This document shows, one piece after another, positions 1-8,137 of a stretch of DNA of 47,115 nt. The translations under genes and the position numbers were made by a program. Source of the DNA: CAZCCC01 sp964535715 (GTDB lineage: Bacteria; Patescibacteriota; Patescibacteriia; Buchananbacterales; UBA6539); contig CAZHUO010000009.1 of NCBI GenBank assembly GCA_964535715.1, positions 1 through 47,115 on the forward strand, in the 5' to 3' direction. The notes below the pieces were generated by a model that was given only the letters and a program-made list of their open reading frames with translations, was not told where the DNA came from and searched no databases. Numbering within the stretch: position 1 is the first letter of the stretch; every line of letters starts with the position of its first letter.

Positions 1-25
1 AAACGCCCGCCCAAATCTTAACAAA

Positions 26-43
26 GTGTTGCCAAGGTATTGG
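26..43. repeat. 18-bp inverted repeat, left copy
   Basis: GTGTTGCCAAGGTATTGG here matches the reverse complement of 47073-47090 at 17 of 18 positions. Each copy contains a small CCAA-TTGG dyad. The copies lie at opposite ends of the window in inverted orientation. Origin unknown; chance or relics of an insertion element are both possible. Confidence 0.4.
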
Positions 44-59
44 ATAGAAAACGTAGTAA

Positions 60-95
60 TATAAATAAAAAAGGGACAATATAATATGTCCCTGG
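60..95 (-). terminator. Rho-independent terminator
   Basis: On the minus strand GGGACATATTATATTGTCCC forms a hairpin followed by a T-rich tract. It sits just downstream of the stop of the 58-codon ORF at 109-285 and would end that two-gene transcript. Confidence 0.7.
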
Positions 96-108
96 TCGAA
101 AAAAATTT

Positions 109-285
109 TTAATCAGCACGGTCGGATACCAACACGGCAAATGAATTTTCAAACATAATCATCGACTGAGCTAGATTTACCCTGGCTTCATATGAGCTGG
201 CTGCCAAAGTAATTCCCAGCGAATGATTGCCGTCATCGGCTTTCCAAAAAACTTCCCACGAAACTTTTTTTCTCGATCTTTTCAT
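109..285 (-). CDS. Small hypothetical protein, 58 aa
   Basis: ATG at 285 overlaps the TGA stop of the upstream ORF (ATGA, 4-bp overlap), the usual sign of translational coupling. The ORF ends with TAA at 109-111, right before a terminator. The predicted protein is soluble, starts with a basic MKRSRKKVSWEVFW segment and continues with an alternating hydrophobic/polar pattern; no signal peptide or membrane segment is visible. I do not recognise the family. Coupling to the 95-aa ORF and sharing its promoter and terminator argue that both are real and act together. Confidence 0.6.
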   Translation of the reverse strand: MKRSRKKVSWEVFWKADDGNHSLGITLAASSYEARVNLAQSMIMFENSFAVLVSDRAD

Positions 286-569
286 TTTTTGACCTCTCTT
301 TGAGCCAGAATCGATCCGGCAACTTGAACCAATCTCCGGTACACGCCTTCATGAACATGGCTAATTGCCTTCCTTTTAGGATCAATCGCCTGTCTGTCAT
401 TTTCGCTGATAATTTTTACCCCAGAAGGAGTATCGGTAAAAATAAATCGGGCATTATACTCGGGAATTTCCAGCATTACCCTCCTTCTTTTTCGATCAAC
501 TTTTTTGGTAAAAAATTCTACTTCCGGCCGACCGCTTACGGTGCTGGCACAAACAATATGTCTGCTCAA
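282..569 (-). CDS. Hypothetical protein, 95 aa
   Basis: The start is TTG at 569, preceded by AAGGAG with a 7-nt spacer, so this start is well supported. A TTGACA-17-TATATA promoter lies upstream at 622-650. The product is a small basic protein (KKVDRKRRR near residue 25) with several predicted beta strands and no membrane segment. It is the first gene of a two-gene unit with the overlapping 58-aa ORF. Family not recognised; no function is proposed. The long overlapping frame on the opposite strand has no start signal and is treated as a shadow. Confidence 0.65.
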   Translation of the reverse strand: MSRHIVCASTVSGRPEVEFFTKKVDRKRRRVMLEIPEYNARFIFTDTPSGVKIISENDRQAIDPKRKAISHVHEGVYRRLVQVAGSILAQREVKK

Positions 570-621
570 AGGCTTTCTCCTTATATTGTAATGATCCGCT
601 TATCCAATCATATTAACCAAC

Positions 622-650
622 TATATACCATAAATAAAAAAATATGTCAA
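622..650 (-). promoter_or_regulatory. Sigma-70-type promoter for the 95-aa/58-aa unit
   Basis: Minus-strand TTGACA (645-650), 17-nt spacer, TATATA (622-627). The -35 box overlaps the first codons of dprA (ATG at 644), so initiation here and translation/transcription of dprA share the same DNA. Confidence 0.65.
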
Positions 651-1747
651 TTCATAACAAAAAAAATGAACTTAAATTTTGGCTTGCCATAAACAAAATT
701 TCAGCAATCGGGCCGATCCGCTTCAGAAGGCTTTTTGATTATTTTACTGATTTGGAAAATGCCTGGACTGCATCGTTTAATGAAATTTTAAAAGCCGGTA
801 TTGAAGAAAAAATCGCTAATCAGTTTATCAATGAAAGGCGGAATATTAGTCCTAATTTTGAGCTGGAAAAACTAGAAAAATTAAATGCAAAAGCAATTAC
901 AATAGCTGATAGCTATTACCCAAAACTGCTCAAAGAAATATATGCTCCCCCTCCCCTGCTTTATTTTTTAGGCAGCTTGGATTTTAACAATGACTTTCTG
1001 CTGGCAATTGTGGGCACCAGAAAAATTAGCGGATACGGCCGGCAGGCAACCGAGCAAATTACCAAAGAAATTGTCTGTGCCAAAATGGCGGTTGTCTCAG
1101 GGCTCGCCTTAGGCGTTGACGCCTGCGCGCAGCAGACAACACTTAACTTTGGCGGAAAAACCATTGCCGTTTTAGGTTCGGGAATAGACAAAATTTACCC
1201 GGCTTCAAACCGCCAGCTGGCTGAAAAAATTGTTGAAAAAAATGGCGCGATAATTTCCGAATTTGCGCCCGGTACATTACCCTATAAATCAAACTTTCCC
1301 CAGAGAAATAGGATTATTTCCGGACTGAGCCTGGGCACATTAGTGATTGAGGCAAGCCAGAAATCAGGCGCTTTAATAACCGCCAAATATGCGCTTGAGC
1401 AAAACCGCGAGGTTTTTGCCGTTCCCGGAAATATTTTCAGCATTAACAGCCTTGGCCCAAACGATCTGATTAAAAGAGGGGCAAAAGTCGTTACTTGCGC
1501 ATCAGATATTTTAGAAGCCTTGAATTTAGAGCAGGCCAATGACTACAAAATAATAAAAAAAATTATCCCGGAAAACGAAAATGAAAAAAAATTGCTTGAA
1601 CTGATTGGCAACGAGCCTGTTCATGTTGACAAAATCACTCAATACGCTAGACTTGATATCAGTTGTGTCAATTCAACCTTATCGATTATGGAGATGAAAG
1701 GGATGATTAAAAATTTGGGAAATCAGAAATATATTTTAGCAAGATAA
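644..1747 (+). CDS. dprA: DNA processing protein DprA
   Basis: DprA binds incoming single-stranded DNA in the cytoplasm and loads RecA during natural transformation. The 367-aa protein has the family layout: an N-terminal helical region (FWLAINKISAIGPIRFRRLF, helix-hairpin-helix-like), a Rossmann-like core with GTRKISGYGRQA, VSGLALGVDA, AVLGSGIDKIYP, FPQRNRIISGLS and SGALITAKYALEQ, and a C-terminal winged-helix (DML1-like) segment at about 305-367. Length is normal for the family. ATG 644 is the only in-frame ATG before the conserved start region. It is first in a plus-strand series with the transporter and folC, and is transcribed divergently from the 95-aa gene. Identification is firm; a role in DNA uptake by this organism is inferred from the family. 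Confidence 0.95.
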   Translation: MSIHNKKNELKFWLAINKISAIGPIRFRRLFDYFTDLENAWTASFNEILKAGIEEKIANQFINERRNISPNFELEKLEKLNAKAITIADSYYPKLLKEIYAPPPLLYFLGSLDFNNDFLLAIVGTRKISGYGRQATEQITKEIVCAKMAVVSGLALGVDACAQQTTLNFGGKTIAVLGSGIDKIYPASNRQLAEKIVEKNGAIISEFAPGTLPYKSNFPQRNRIISGLSLGTLVIEASQKSGALITAKYALEQNREVFAVPGNIFSINSLGPNDLIKRGAKVVTCASDILEALNLEQANDYKIIKKIIPENENEKKLLELIGNEPVHVDKITQYARLDISCVNSTLSIMEMKGMIKNLGNQKYILAR

Positions 1748-1757
1748 ATTTTCAGCA

Positions 1758-1809
1758 AGATAAGCAAGATAAGATTTTTTTAAATAATGAATACTTATCT
1801 TACTTATCT
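1758..1809 (+). repeat. Long inverted repeat between dprA and yhhQ
   Basis: AGATAAGCAAGATAAG (1758-1773) pairs with CTTATCTTACTTATCT (1794-1809), 16 bp with one G-U equivalent. The arms are made of tandem GATAAGCAA units. It could be a weak terminator or a 5' leader hairpin for the next gene. Confidence 0.55.
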
Positions 1810-1817
1810 CACTTACT

Positions 1818-2585
1818 ATGAAACAACAAGACAAAATATATCTACTATTTGGAATATTCATCGGATCACTACTTTCCGCTAATTTTTTAGGCGCAAAAAT
1901 CACCGCCTTCGCCATGCCTGAAATTTTAGCTTTACCTTTGAATTTTTTATTTTGGCCTTTGATTTTTTTAATAAATTTTATTGCTTCAATAATTTTGGGC
2001 TATGCCGTCTTTACCCAGCCGTTCTTAGTTTATGATTTTTTTAATATTATTCATGTTTCTGTCGGCATATTAACCGTACCAATAATGTTTTTAGTCAATG
2101 ATATTATTTCCGAAGTAATCGGCAAGCCAGTTGCTCACAGATTAATAAACCTGGCTCTAATAGTTATGCTGATAGTAATGATAATTACGGTCGTATCAGT
2201 ATGGCTTCCTTCGGATCCGACCAGACAATACTTTTCACAAGAAAATTATAAAAATATATTCGGCGTTTCAATCCGCATGACCATTGCTTCGATTATCGCT
2301 TTTATCCTGGCTCAAAAACACGATGTCTGGTCTTTTAGCTTTTGGAAAAAAACAACAAAAGGCAAATGGCTTTGGCTGAGGAATAATGCATCAAATATAA
2401 TTTCCGAACTGATTGACTCAACAGTATTCATGTTTATCGCCTTTTACGGATTAAGCCCTAAATTTGATGCCGTTTATATTTTTTCGTTAATTATTCCATA
2501 CTGGATTTTTAAAGTTTTATTTTCAATAATTCAAACACCATTTTGTTATTTAGGGGTAAGATGGTTAAAAAAAGACAATGCATAA
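1818..2585 (+). CDS. yhhQ: Queuosine precursor transporter, YhhQ/VUT family
   Basis: Integral membrane protein of 255 aa with about six to seven hydrophobic segments. It matches the VUT/YhhQ (COG1738) pattern: LLSANFLGAKI near the N-terminus, a conserved VNDIISEVIGK stretch after the third segment, and the ISELIDSTVFMFIAFYG motif near residue 200. Family members take up queuine or preQ0/preQ1 for tRNA modification, which fits a host- or community-dependent cell that salvages precursors. No preQ1 riboswitch is visible upstream. Its last codons overlap the start of folC by 8 bp, suggesting co-translation. Function is by family, not proven for this protein. Confidence 0.88.
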   Translation: MKQQDKIYLLFGIFIGSLLSANFLGAKITAFAMPEILALPLNFLFWPLIFLINFIASIILGYAVFTQPFLVYDFFNIIHVSVGILTVPIMFLVNDIISEVIGKPVAHRLINLALIVMLIVMIITVVSVWLPSDPTRQYFSQENYKNIFGVSIRMTIASIIAFILAQKHDVWSFSFWKKTTKGKWLWLRNNASNIISELIDSTVFMFIAFYGLSPKFDAVYIFSLIIPYWIFKVLFSIIQTPFCYLGVRWLKKDNA

Positions 2586-3867
2586 AAACTTTCAGAATTA
2601 TTTTGAGGCGGTAAAATATTTAGAATCAATAAAAAACCTCTCACAAGACGATTATTTTGTAAAAAAATCCGGACGGAAGATTTTTTTAAAGCGCTTAAAA
2701 TATTTTTTAAATCAGGCAAAAAATCCCCACAAGGGCTTAAAATACATCCATATCGGCGGCACTTCGGGGAAAGGCTCAACTGCCAATATGATCCAATCGA
2801 TTTTAACTGAATCCGGATTTAAAACCGGCCTTTATACTTCGCCATATCCGACAACTTCAATTGAAAAAATAAAAATTGACAACTTGTTAATCAGCCCGAA
2901 TGAATTTGCTCAAATTGTTGAATATCTGAAACCGCTAATCGACATTACTTACATAAAATCCCCCTATGGCCGGCCGTCATATTTTGAAATTTTTACCGCC
3001 ATTGCTTTTATCTATTTTAAAAAACATAAATGCAACTACGTCGTTTTGGAAGTCGGACTGGGAGGAAAATACGATGCAACAAATGTAATACCCAGGTCGG
3101 AAATAACAGTAATAAACAAAATCGGCTATGACCATATGGATGTCTTAGGAAATAGTCTACTTGAAATTGCCAGGGAAAAATCCGCAATTATAAAGCCTAA
3201 AACCATTTTTTTTACAACCAGCCAAAACAGCAAAAAAATCCAAGAAATATTCAAAAAAGACTGCAAAAAAAACAATGCCAATTTCAACCTGGTTAACCCA
3301 AAAAAAACAAATTATCGGCTTAATTTACTGGGCAGTCATCAGCAGAATAACGCCTGTCTTGCCGCAGAAGTGTGCAAGCAAATCGGTATAAGCGAAAAAA
3401 AAATAATTTTAGGCCTTAGCAAGACAAAAATGTCGTGTCGAACCGAAATTATCCAAAAAAATCCGATGGTAATTTTGGATGGCGCACACAATATTTCAAA
3501 AATGAAAACTACGGCCGAAACGATAAAAAACTTGACATACAAAAAATTATATATTATTATTGCCCTGACTAATGATCGAAATGCAAATCAAATCTTTAAA
3601 GAAATTGTCCCGCTTGCAGATTATCTATATATAACCCGCTTTCAGAACACGGCAAAAAAATGCTACCCGCCAAAAGAAATACTGAAGAGATTGAAAATTA
3701 AAAAATCGGCAAAAATTTTTTTGGATCCGCAAATGGCTTTAAAAAATGCTTTAAAAACTGCCAATAAAAATGATTTGATTTTGATAACCGGATCCTTTTA
3801 TCTGGCCGGAGAGCTGAGAAAGTACTGGCAAAGCGAAGACAGGATATTAATGGAACGTAAAATTTAA
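2578..3867 (+). CDS. folC: Folylpolyglutamate synthase / Mur-ligase family (FolC)
   Basis: The 429-aa protein has the Mur ligase ATP-binding P-loop GTSGKGS at residues 61-67, followed by the folate-ligase signatures LYTSPYP, VVLEVGLGGKYDATNVI (around 160-176) and a C-terminal ligase domain with ILDGAHN near residue 302. FolC adds glutamate to (dihydro)folates in the cytoplasm. The start overlaps the transporter gene by 8 bp. Length fits the family. Whether it also has dihydrofolate synthase activity cannot be told by eye; no other folate genes are in the window. The codon use is A-rich with many AAA codons, like its neighbours. Confidence 0.93.
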   Translation: MHKNFQNYFEAVKYLESIKNLSQDDYFVKKSGRKIFLKRLKYFLNQAKNPHKGLKYIHIGGTSGKGSTANMIQSILTESGFKTGLYTSPYPTTSIEKIKIDNLLISPNEFAQIVEYLKPLIDITYIKSPYGRPSYFEIFTAIAFIYFKKHKCNYVVLEVGLGGKYDATNVIPRSEITVINKIGYDHMDVLGNSLLEIAREKSAIIKPKTIFFTTSQNSKKIQEIFKKDCKKNNANFNLVNPKKTNYRLNLLGSHQQNNACLAAEVCKQIGISEKKIILGLSKTKMSCRTEIIQKNPMVILDGAHNISKMKTTAETIKNLTYKKLYIIIALTNDRNANQIFKEIVPLADYLYITRFQNTAKKCYPPKEILKRLKIKKSAKIFLDPQMALKNALKTANKNDLILITGSFYLAGELRKYWQSEDRILMERKI

Positions 3868-3966
3868 ATTTCTATAACAACATAGCGCCATGTTAACTAT
3901 TAAAAAATAATATGGACTATGTTGAAAATTACAAATTCTCCGCCATAGGCGGATATGTCTCTGGCA

Positions 3967-3986
3967 TAAAAATCTCAAATTCCAAA
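3967..3986 (+). repeat. 20-bp direct repeat, left copy
   Basis: TAAAAATCTCAAATTCCAAA here is repeated exactly at 4439-4458. The pair brackets the broken four-helix-bundle gene, as expected if the gene came in as a cassette or the DNA was duplicated by recombination. The same word set also appears in other intergenic AT ladders of the window. Confidence 0.7.
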
Positions 3987-3989
3987 TAA

Positions 3990-4352
3990 ATTCCAAATCC
4001 CAAAAAATATAATCTAAAAGATAGAACATTGGAATTTAGTAAAGAAATTATCGGATTAATTAAGGTTTTGCCAAATAATAATATAAATCAGATACTTGAA
4101 AGGCAAGTTTTAAGATCAGCAACATCGGTTGGCGCCAATTATCGTGAAGCCAATGAGACAGAAACAAAAAAAGATTTTCAATTCAGGCTTCGAATCAGCC
4201 GGAAAGAAGCGAAGGAAACAGTATAGTGGTTAAATTTAATTATTGAAGCTAACCCGCAATTATTTGAAAAGATTAAGCCTATTTTACAGGAAAATACAGA
4301 ATTACTTAGAATTCTGGCTGCCATCATTAAAAAAATAAAAAGCAAAATTTGA
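3990..4352 (+). pseudogene. Four-helix-bundle (S23/IVP-like) protein with in-frame amber
   Basis: Read from 3990 the frame encodes KYNLKDRTLEFSKEII, RSATSVGANYREANE, a LRISRKEAKET segment, then TAG at 4224-4226, then in the same frame WLNLIIEANPQLF and a normal ending at TGA 4350-4352. This is the whole four-helix-bundle protein family (originally seen in 23S rRNA intervening sequences), where the amber replaces what is normally a Tyr before Trp-Leu (KEAKETxYW). The conserved N-terminus extends upstream of the only usable starts (TTG 4029); the frame has a stop at 3987 and no ATG. Lost start plus nonsense codon point to a decaying gene; recoding is the less likely alternative. It is flanked by 20-bp direct repeats and is not inside rRNA. 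Function of the family is unknown. Confidence 0.8.
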
Positions 4353-4501
4353 AGGTTTAAAAAATTGAAATTTATAAATTGTAATTTGTTTGATATTTGC
4401 AATTTGTAATTTGGTGCTTACGAGGGTAAATTCTAAATTAAAAATCTCAAATTCCAAACTTTATAAAAAATTAGAAAATAACTAAAAGCTAAAAAATATC
4501 T
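4353..4501. repeat. AT-rich palindromic intergenic ladder
   Basis: The stretch repeats words such as AATTTGTAATTTGGTGCTTA and TCTCAAATTCCAAA. The first word is nearly repeated at 8948-8972 in the V-ATPase operon. It includes the right copy of the 20-bp direct repeat (4439-4458). No gene is seen; topA begins at its end. Confidence 0.5.
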
Positions 4502-6736
4502 ATGAAAAACCTAGTCATTGTCGAATCACCGACAAAAGCGAAAACCATTTCAAAATTTCTCGGACGCGACTATAAAATCGAGTCTTCTTTTGGCCATATT
4601 CGCGATTTGCCTAAATCAAAGCTCGGAGTCGATGTTGATAATAATTTTGAACCGCAATATACAATTCCAATTAAAGCCAAAAAAAAATGTAACGAACTGA
4701 AAAAACTCGCTGATAAAGCTGAAAATATTTACTTTGCGACTGACGAAGACCGCGAAGGAGAAGCGATTTCTTGGCATCTGGTTGAAATATTTAAAACTCC
4801 AAAAAGCAAAGTTAAAAGAATAGTTTTTCACGAAATCACCGAGGAAGCAATAAAAGAAGCATTAAAGAATCCGCGTACTCTTGATTTGAATCTTGTTGAT
4901 GCTCAGCAGGCCAGAAGAGTTTTAGACCGTTTAGTCGGCTATCAGCTTTCTCCGCTACTTTGGAAAAAAGTCGCCCGGGGCCTTTCCGCCGGCCGAGTCC
5001 AGTCTGTTGCCGTTCGGCTAATTGTCGAACGGGAACGCGAAATTGAGGCTTTTAAGCCTCAAGAATACTGGAGCATTGAATCAATTTTTTCACCACAAAA
5101 AACAAAAAATGAAAAAATTGAATTTGAAGCAAGACTTAATGAAATTGACGGAAAAACCGTTGATAAATTTGAAATAAAAAATGATAAACAGGCTGATAAA
5201 ATATTATCTGATCTAAAAAATGCCGAATATGAAATCAGCAATATAGAAAAAAAACAGGCAAAGAAATCGCCCTTGCCGCCTTTTACCACCTCAACTTTGC
5301 AGCAGGCGGCAAACAACCGGCTTGGCTTTTCGGCAAAACAAACTATGATGCTTGCCCAGCAACTTTACGAAGGAATTGAACTTGGTAAACTTGGCTCTGT
5401 TGGTTTGATTACTTACATGAGAACTGACTCATTAAATTTGGCTGATAAATTCTTAAATGAGGCACAAGCCTATATTAAGGATAAATTCGGAAAAGAATAT
5501 ACGAATGGAATTCATAAATACAAAGCTAAATCAAAGATGGCCCAAGAAGCTCATGAAGCAATTAGGCCGACTTTAGCAACAAATGATCCGGAATCAATCA
5601 AAGAATATCTTAACGATCGACAATATAAATTATATAAGTTAATTTGGCAAAGAGCTTTAGCCAGCCAAATGAGCGAAGCAATATTAGACGGCACAAAAAT
5701 TGACATTAAAGCCATTAATACCCCTTACATATTTCGGGCAAACGGATCAATAATCAAATTTGATGGTTTTCTAAAAGTTTATCCAACTGCAACTAAAGAA
5801 AATATTCTGCCCGACTTAAGCAAAAAAGATTTACTTGATTTAATATCAATTACTCCAAATCAGCATTTTACCCAGCCACCGGCGCGCTATTCCGAAGCGA
5901 CTTTAGTCAAAGCCTTGGAAGAATACGGCATTGGCAGGCCTTCAACTTATGCGCCGACAATTTCAACAATCCAGGATAGAAATTATGTAGAAAAAGAAGA
6001 AAAAAGGCTTAAACCGACTGAAATTGGAATATTGGTCAACGACCTGCTAGTTAAGCATTTTGAGCAGATCGTTGATTACCAATTCACTGCCAACTTGGAA
6101 AATGATCTTGACCAAATTGCCGAAGGCAAGATTAAATGGCAGCCGGTAATTCATGAATTTTGGGGACCATTTAAAAAGAATTTGGAAAAGAAAGAAAAAG
6201 AATTAGACAAAAAGGAAATAACCGAAGAAAGCACAGATGAAGTTTGTGAAAAATGCAAAAAGCCCATGGTAATAAAAATCGGCAGATTCGGAAAATTTTT
6301 AGCATGTACCGGCTATCCTGAATGTAAAAATACCAAGCCGCTAGATCAAGAAGGAAAAGAGCAGCAAGCACCGGAAGAAACCGGTGATAAATGTCCTGAC
6401 TGCGGTAAGCCGATGGTTAAAAGAAAGGGTCGGTTCGGAGAATTTATCGGTTGTTCGGGCTACCCAGAATGCAAATATATTAAAAAAGAAAAAAGCCAAG
6501 AATTCGGCTCGTGTCCTAAATGCGGCAAGGGAAAAATTGTGGGCAAACGTTCACGGCGCGGATTCTTTTATGCCTGCAACCAATATCCTGATTGCAAACA
6601 CGCTTTATGGGGTCGACCAGTTATTGAAGAAGGAGAAACCGAATCTCAAAAATGCCCTGACTGCGGCTCAATACTGGTGTATGCCAAAGAAGACCAAATT
6701 AAATGCAGCAACAAAGAGTGCAAATATAAAAAATAA
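4502..6736 (+). CDS. topA: DNA topoisomerase I (type IA)
   Basis: Relaxes negative supercoils through a transient 5'-phosphotyrosine link. The 744-aa protein opens with the TOPRIM motif KNLVIVESPTKAKTI and the acidic motif ATDEDREGEAISWH. The cleavage site GLITYMRTDS puts the catalytic Tyr at residue 305. The C-terminus carries four Cys4 zinc motifs (starting near residues 580, 627, 665 and 720: CEKCKKPM, CPDCGKPM, CPKCGKGK, CPDCGS). Length and order fit bacterial TopA. It starts at ATG 4502 after an AT ladder and is followed by a strong terminator, so it is probably monocistronic. Confidence 0.97.
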   Translation: MKNLVIVESPTKAKTISKFLGRDYKIESSFGHIRDLPKSKLGVDVDNNFEPQYTIPIKAKKKCNELKKLADKAENIYFATDEDREGEAISWHLVEIFKTPKSKVKRIVFHEITEEAIKEALKNPRTLDLNLVDAQQARRVLDRLVGYQLSPLLWKKVARGLSAGRVQSVAVRLIVEREREIEAFKPQEYWSIESIFSPQKTKNEKIEFEARLNEIDGKTVDKFEIKNDKQADKILSDLKNAEYEISNIEKKQAKKSPLPPFTTSTLQQAANNRLGFSAKQTMMLAQQLYEGIELGKLGSVGLITYMRTDSLNLADKFLNEAQAYIKDKFGKEYTNGIHKYKAKSKMAQEAHEAIRPTLATNDPESIKEYLNDRQYKLYKLIWQRALASQMSEAILDGTKIDIKAINTPYIFRANGSIIKFDGFLKVYPTATKENILPDLSKKDLLDLISITPNQHFTQPPARYSEATLVKALEEYGIGRPSTYAPTISTIQDRNYVEKEEKRLKPTEIGILVNDLLVKHFEQIVDYQFTANLENDLDQIAEGKIKWQPVIHEFWGPFKKNLEKKEKELDKKEITEESTDEVCEKCKKPMVIKIGRFGKFLACTGYPECKNTKPLDQEGKEQQAPEETGDKCPDCGKPMVKRKGRFGEFIGCSGYPECKYIKKEKSQEFGSCPKCGKGKIVGKRSRRGFFYACNQYPDCKHALWGRPVIEEGETESQKCPDCGSILVYAKEDQIKCSNKECKYKK

Positions 6737-6777
6737 AATATAAGTTGAGATTTCTTTACTTCGGTTAGTCAACAAAA

Positions 6778-6803
6778 ATCCCGCTTACGCGGGATTTTTT
6801 GCT
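6778..6803 (+). terminator. Terminator of topA
   Basis: AATCCCGCTTACGCGGGATT followed by TTTT. Stem of 8 bp with a short loop, 42 bp after the topA stop. Confidence 0.85.
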
Positions 6804-6819
6804 TGAAAAAATTTTAAAA

Positions 6820-7005
6820 TCAAATTAATGCGCCCATAGAATATGAAACCACTGAAAGTGCTAGATGAACCGGGATTACCAGTGTTGCCGTTAAAACCAA
6901 AAATGTACGCGATATGTCAAATTCCATATCGCTTGACTGAGCTTTCATTTGGGTAGGTGCACATTCCTGTGGAGCACACTCTTGTACTTCTTTTTCCATT
7001 TCCAT
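6820..7005 (-). CDS. Small single-span membrane protein, 61 aa
   Basis: The ORF starts MEMEKEVQECAPQECAP, an acidic N-terminus with a doubled ECAP unit, and ends in one hydrophobic segment (about residues 34-58) that would span the membrane. The product is not recognised. Two ATGs (7005 and 6999) are possible starts and neither has a clear Shine-Dalgarno sequence, so translation is uncertain. It lies alone between the topA terminator and a block of hairpins. A structural RNA or a spurious ORF cannot be excluded. Confidence 0.4.
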   Translation of the reverse strand: MEMEKEVQECAPQECAPTQMKAQSSDMEFDISRTFLVLTATLVIPVHLALSVVSYSMGALI

Positions 7006-7022
7006 ATTTTTATTTTTGTTTT

Positions 7023-7052
7023 AGCCTCGATTGAAATCGAGTTTTTTAATTT
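7023..7052 (+). terminator. Hairpin plus T-run, plus strand
   Basis: CTCGATTGAAATCGAG followed by TTTTTTAATTTTTTTT. On the plus strand it has the form of a terminator, though no plus-strand gene precedes it. On the minus strand it would be a hairpin in the leader of the 61-aa ORF. Confidence 0.5.
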
Positions 7053-7065
7053 TTTTTAATTTTTA

Positions 7066-7126
7066 AAGAACAAAAAACTCGGCATGCGACCGAGTTGTCA
7101 AAAACACTTTAGACTAATCGTCTAAA
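7066..7126 (-). ncRNA. Candidate small RNA: hairpin plus terminator
   Basis: On the minus strand TTTAGACGATTAGTCTAAA (7126-7108) is followed after about ten bases by AACTCGGTCGCATGCCGAGTT (7096-7076) and TTTTGTTCTTT. This is the layout of a short terminated RNA. A -35-like TTGAAA occurs upstream near 7165, but I see no good -10, so the 5' end is unknown. It could also be an attenuator in the leader of the 61-aa ORF. Confidence 0.35.
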
Positions 7127-7556
7127 ATAAGCTTCGTTCTTTACTAAGCCTTTTTATGAATATACTTTCAAAAAATAGCTTAGAATTGTTTTTTGTTTTT
7201 GTTTTCTCGCCCGTTTATTTTCTTGGGGCATAACCACCAAAAGCCAAATGGCGAAGGCGGACTATTTAAAAAGGATAGGGATTTCCTACCTCATATAAAC
7301 AGTATAGCACATCTATTTTTTTTTGTCAATCTTTTTTCAAAAAAACAAATAGGGTTTAATTTTTTGTTGTTTAATTGTTATATCCTAATTTTGACTTTCG
7401 AATTTCGAATCAATTATGAATGTCTTGATTTTGAAAGACAAGTCTTAATTTATAATTTTTCTATTGTTAAATTGTCCCGACGTCAAGTCGGGATCCTGAT
7501 TTCGTCTAAAAGGAGAACATCGGGATTTCATTGTTAAATGTTTTCTACCTCAACCA
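7127..7556. other. Intergenic region, no supported gene
   Basis: The longest open frame here (from 7193, plus) has no start signal and low-complexity sequence, so it is not called. The region holds a hairpin TCCCGACGTCAAGTCGGGA at 7475-7493 and several TTTT tracts. Nothing else is recognised. Confidence 0.5.
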
Positions 7557-7584
7557 TTGACTTTTAATTTATTTTTAATATATT
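7557..7584 (+). promoter_or_regulatory. Promoter for the broken membrane gene at 7650
   Basis: TTGACT (7557-7562), 16-nt spacer, TATATT (7579-7584), 65 bp before the ATG. Confidence 0.5.
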
Positions 7585-7649
7585 TAATTATCGTTCTTTG
7601 ACGATTAAAATATTGCTAAAAATTTCTCAACAAAAAAGAGGATAGAAAA

Positions 7650-8110
7650 ATGAAAGAAAAAACAATTGCTGAAAAGATTTTTTTTATTTCAAACAAGCTT
7701 TTGTTTATAATTTCGGTTGTATACCTAGTATGTGTTATTTATAGCATTGCATTTTTTTGCTCTTCGGAAGTGTTGCAAACGTTAGCATACTCGTTTATGA
7801 TTATCTATTTATCCCGTATGGAATTATGCTTGTTTGCTACATTGCGACTAAAATAGTCACAAAAAAGCGGGTTCAATTTAATAAGATTATTCAATACATG
7901 TTTACCAACGAGTTTGAGCTTTTTTGTTTAGATGGCACAAAAATGAAATTTGAGCCCGCTAATAATTAAATTTATACTGACTTGACAGATGACCAACCAC
8001 TTTATGCCATTATTAGGATAAAAGGCGGCAGATTCCATCATATTGAATTACACCTGCATACCACAATGGATAGAGAATTGAATATGACCCAAACTAAAAA
8101 CAGGATCTAA
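7650..8110 (+). pseudogene. Two-span membrane protein with frameshift and in-frame stop
   Basis: ATG 7650 follows a good AGAGGA. The first frame encodes MKEKTIAEKIFFISNKLLF and a membrane helix to about residue 35. At a run of seven T (7752-7758) the protein-like signal moves to another frame, which encodes a second helix (YLFIPYGIMLVCYIATKIV) and a soluble part ending FEPANN at TAA 7967-7969. The same frame continues open after that stop (IYTDLTDDQPLYAII, RFHHIELHLHTT) to TAA 8108-8110, immediately before a terminator. A promoter, ribosome site and terminator bracket one gene-sized unit, so I read it as one gene broken by a homopolymer frameshift and a stop. Sequencing error at T7 or programmed slippage are alternatives for the shift. 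The family is not recognised. Confidence 0.6.
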
Positions 8111-8127
8111 ACGTCCTGTCTTTTTTT
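8095..8127. terminator. Bidirectional terminator between converging units
   Basis: ACAGGATCTAAACGTCCTGT with a T-run on both sides (CTTTTTTT on plus, TTTTTAG on minus). It serves the gene at 7650-8110 and the 3' end of the V-ATPase operon. Confidence 0.8.
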
Positions 8128-8137
8128 ATTTGACTTA

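Noticed and set aside
300..692. 130-codon plus-strand frame opposite the 95-aa gene
   Set aside because: No ribosome site; it mirrors the supported minus-strand gene, and dprA starts inside its end.
7193..7537. 114-codon plus-strand frame
   Set aside because: Low-complexity AT-rich sequence without a ribosome site or a protein-like pattern.
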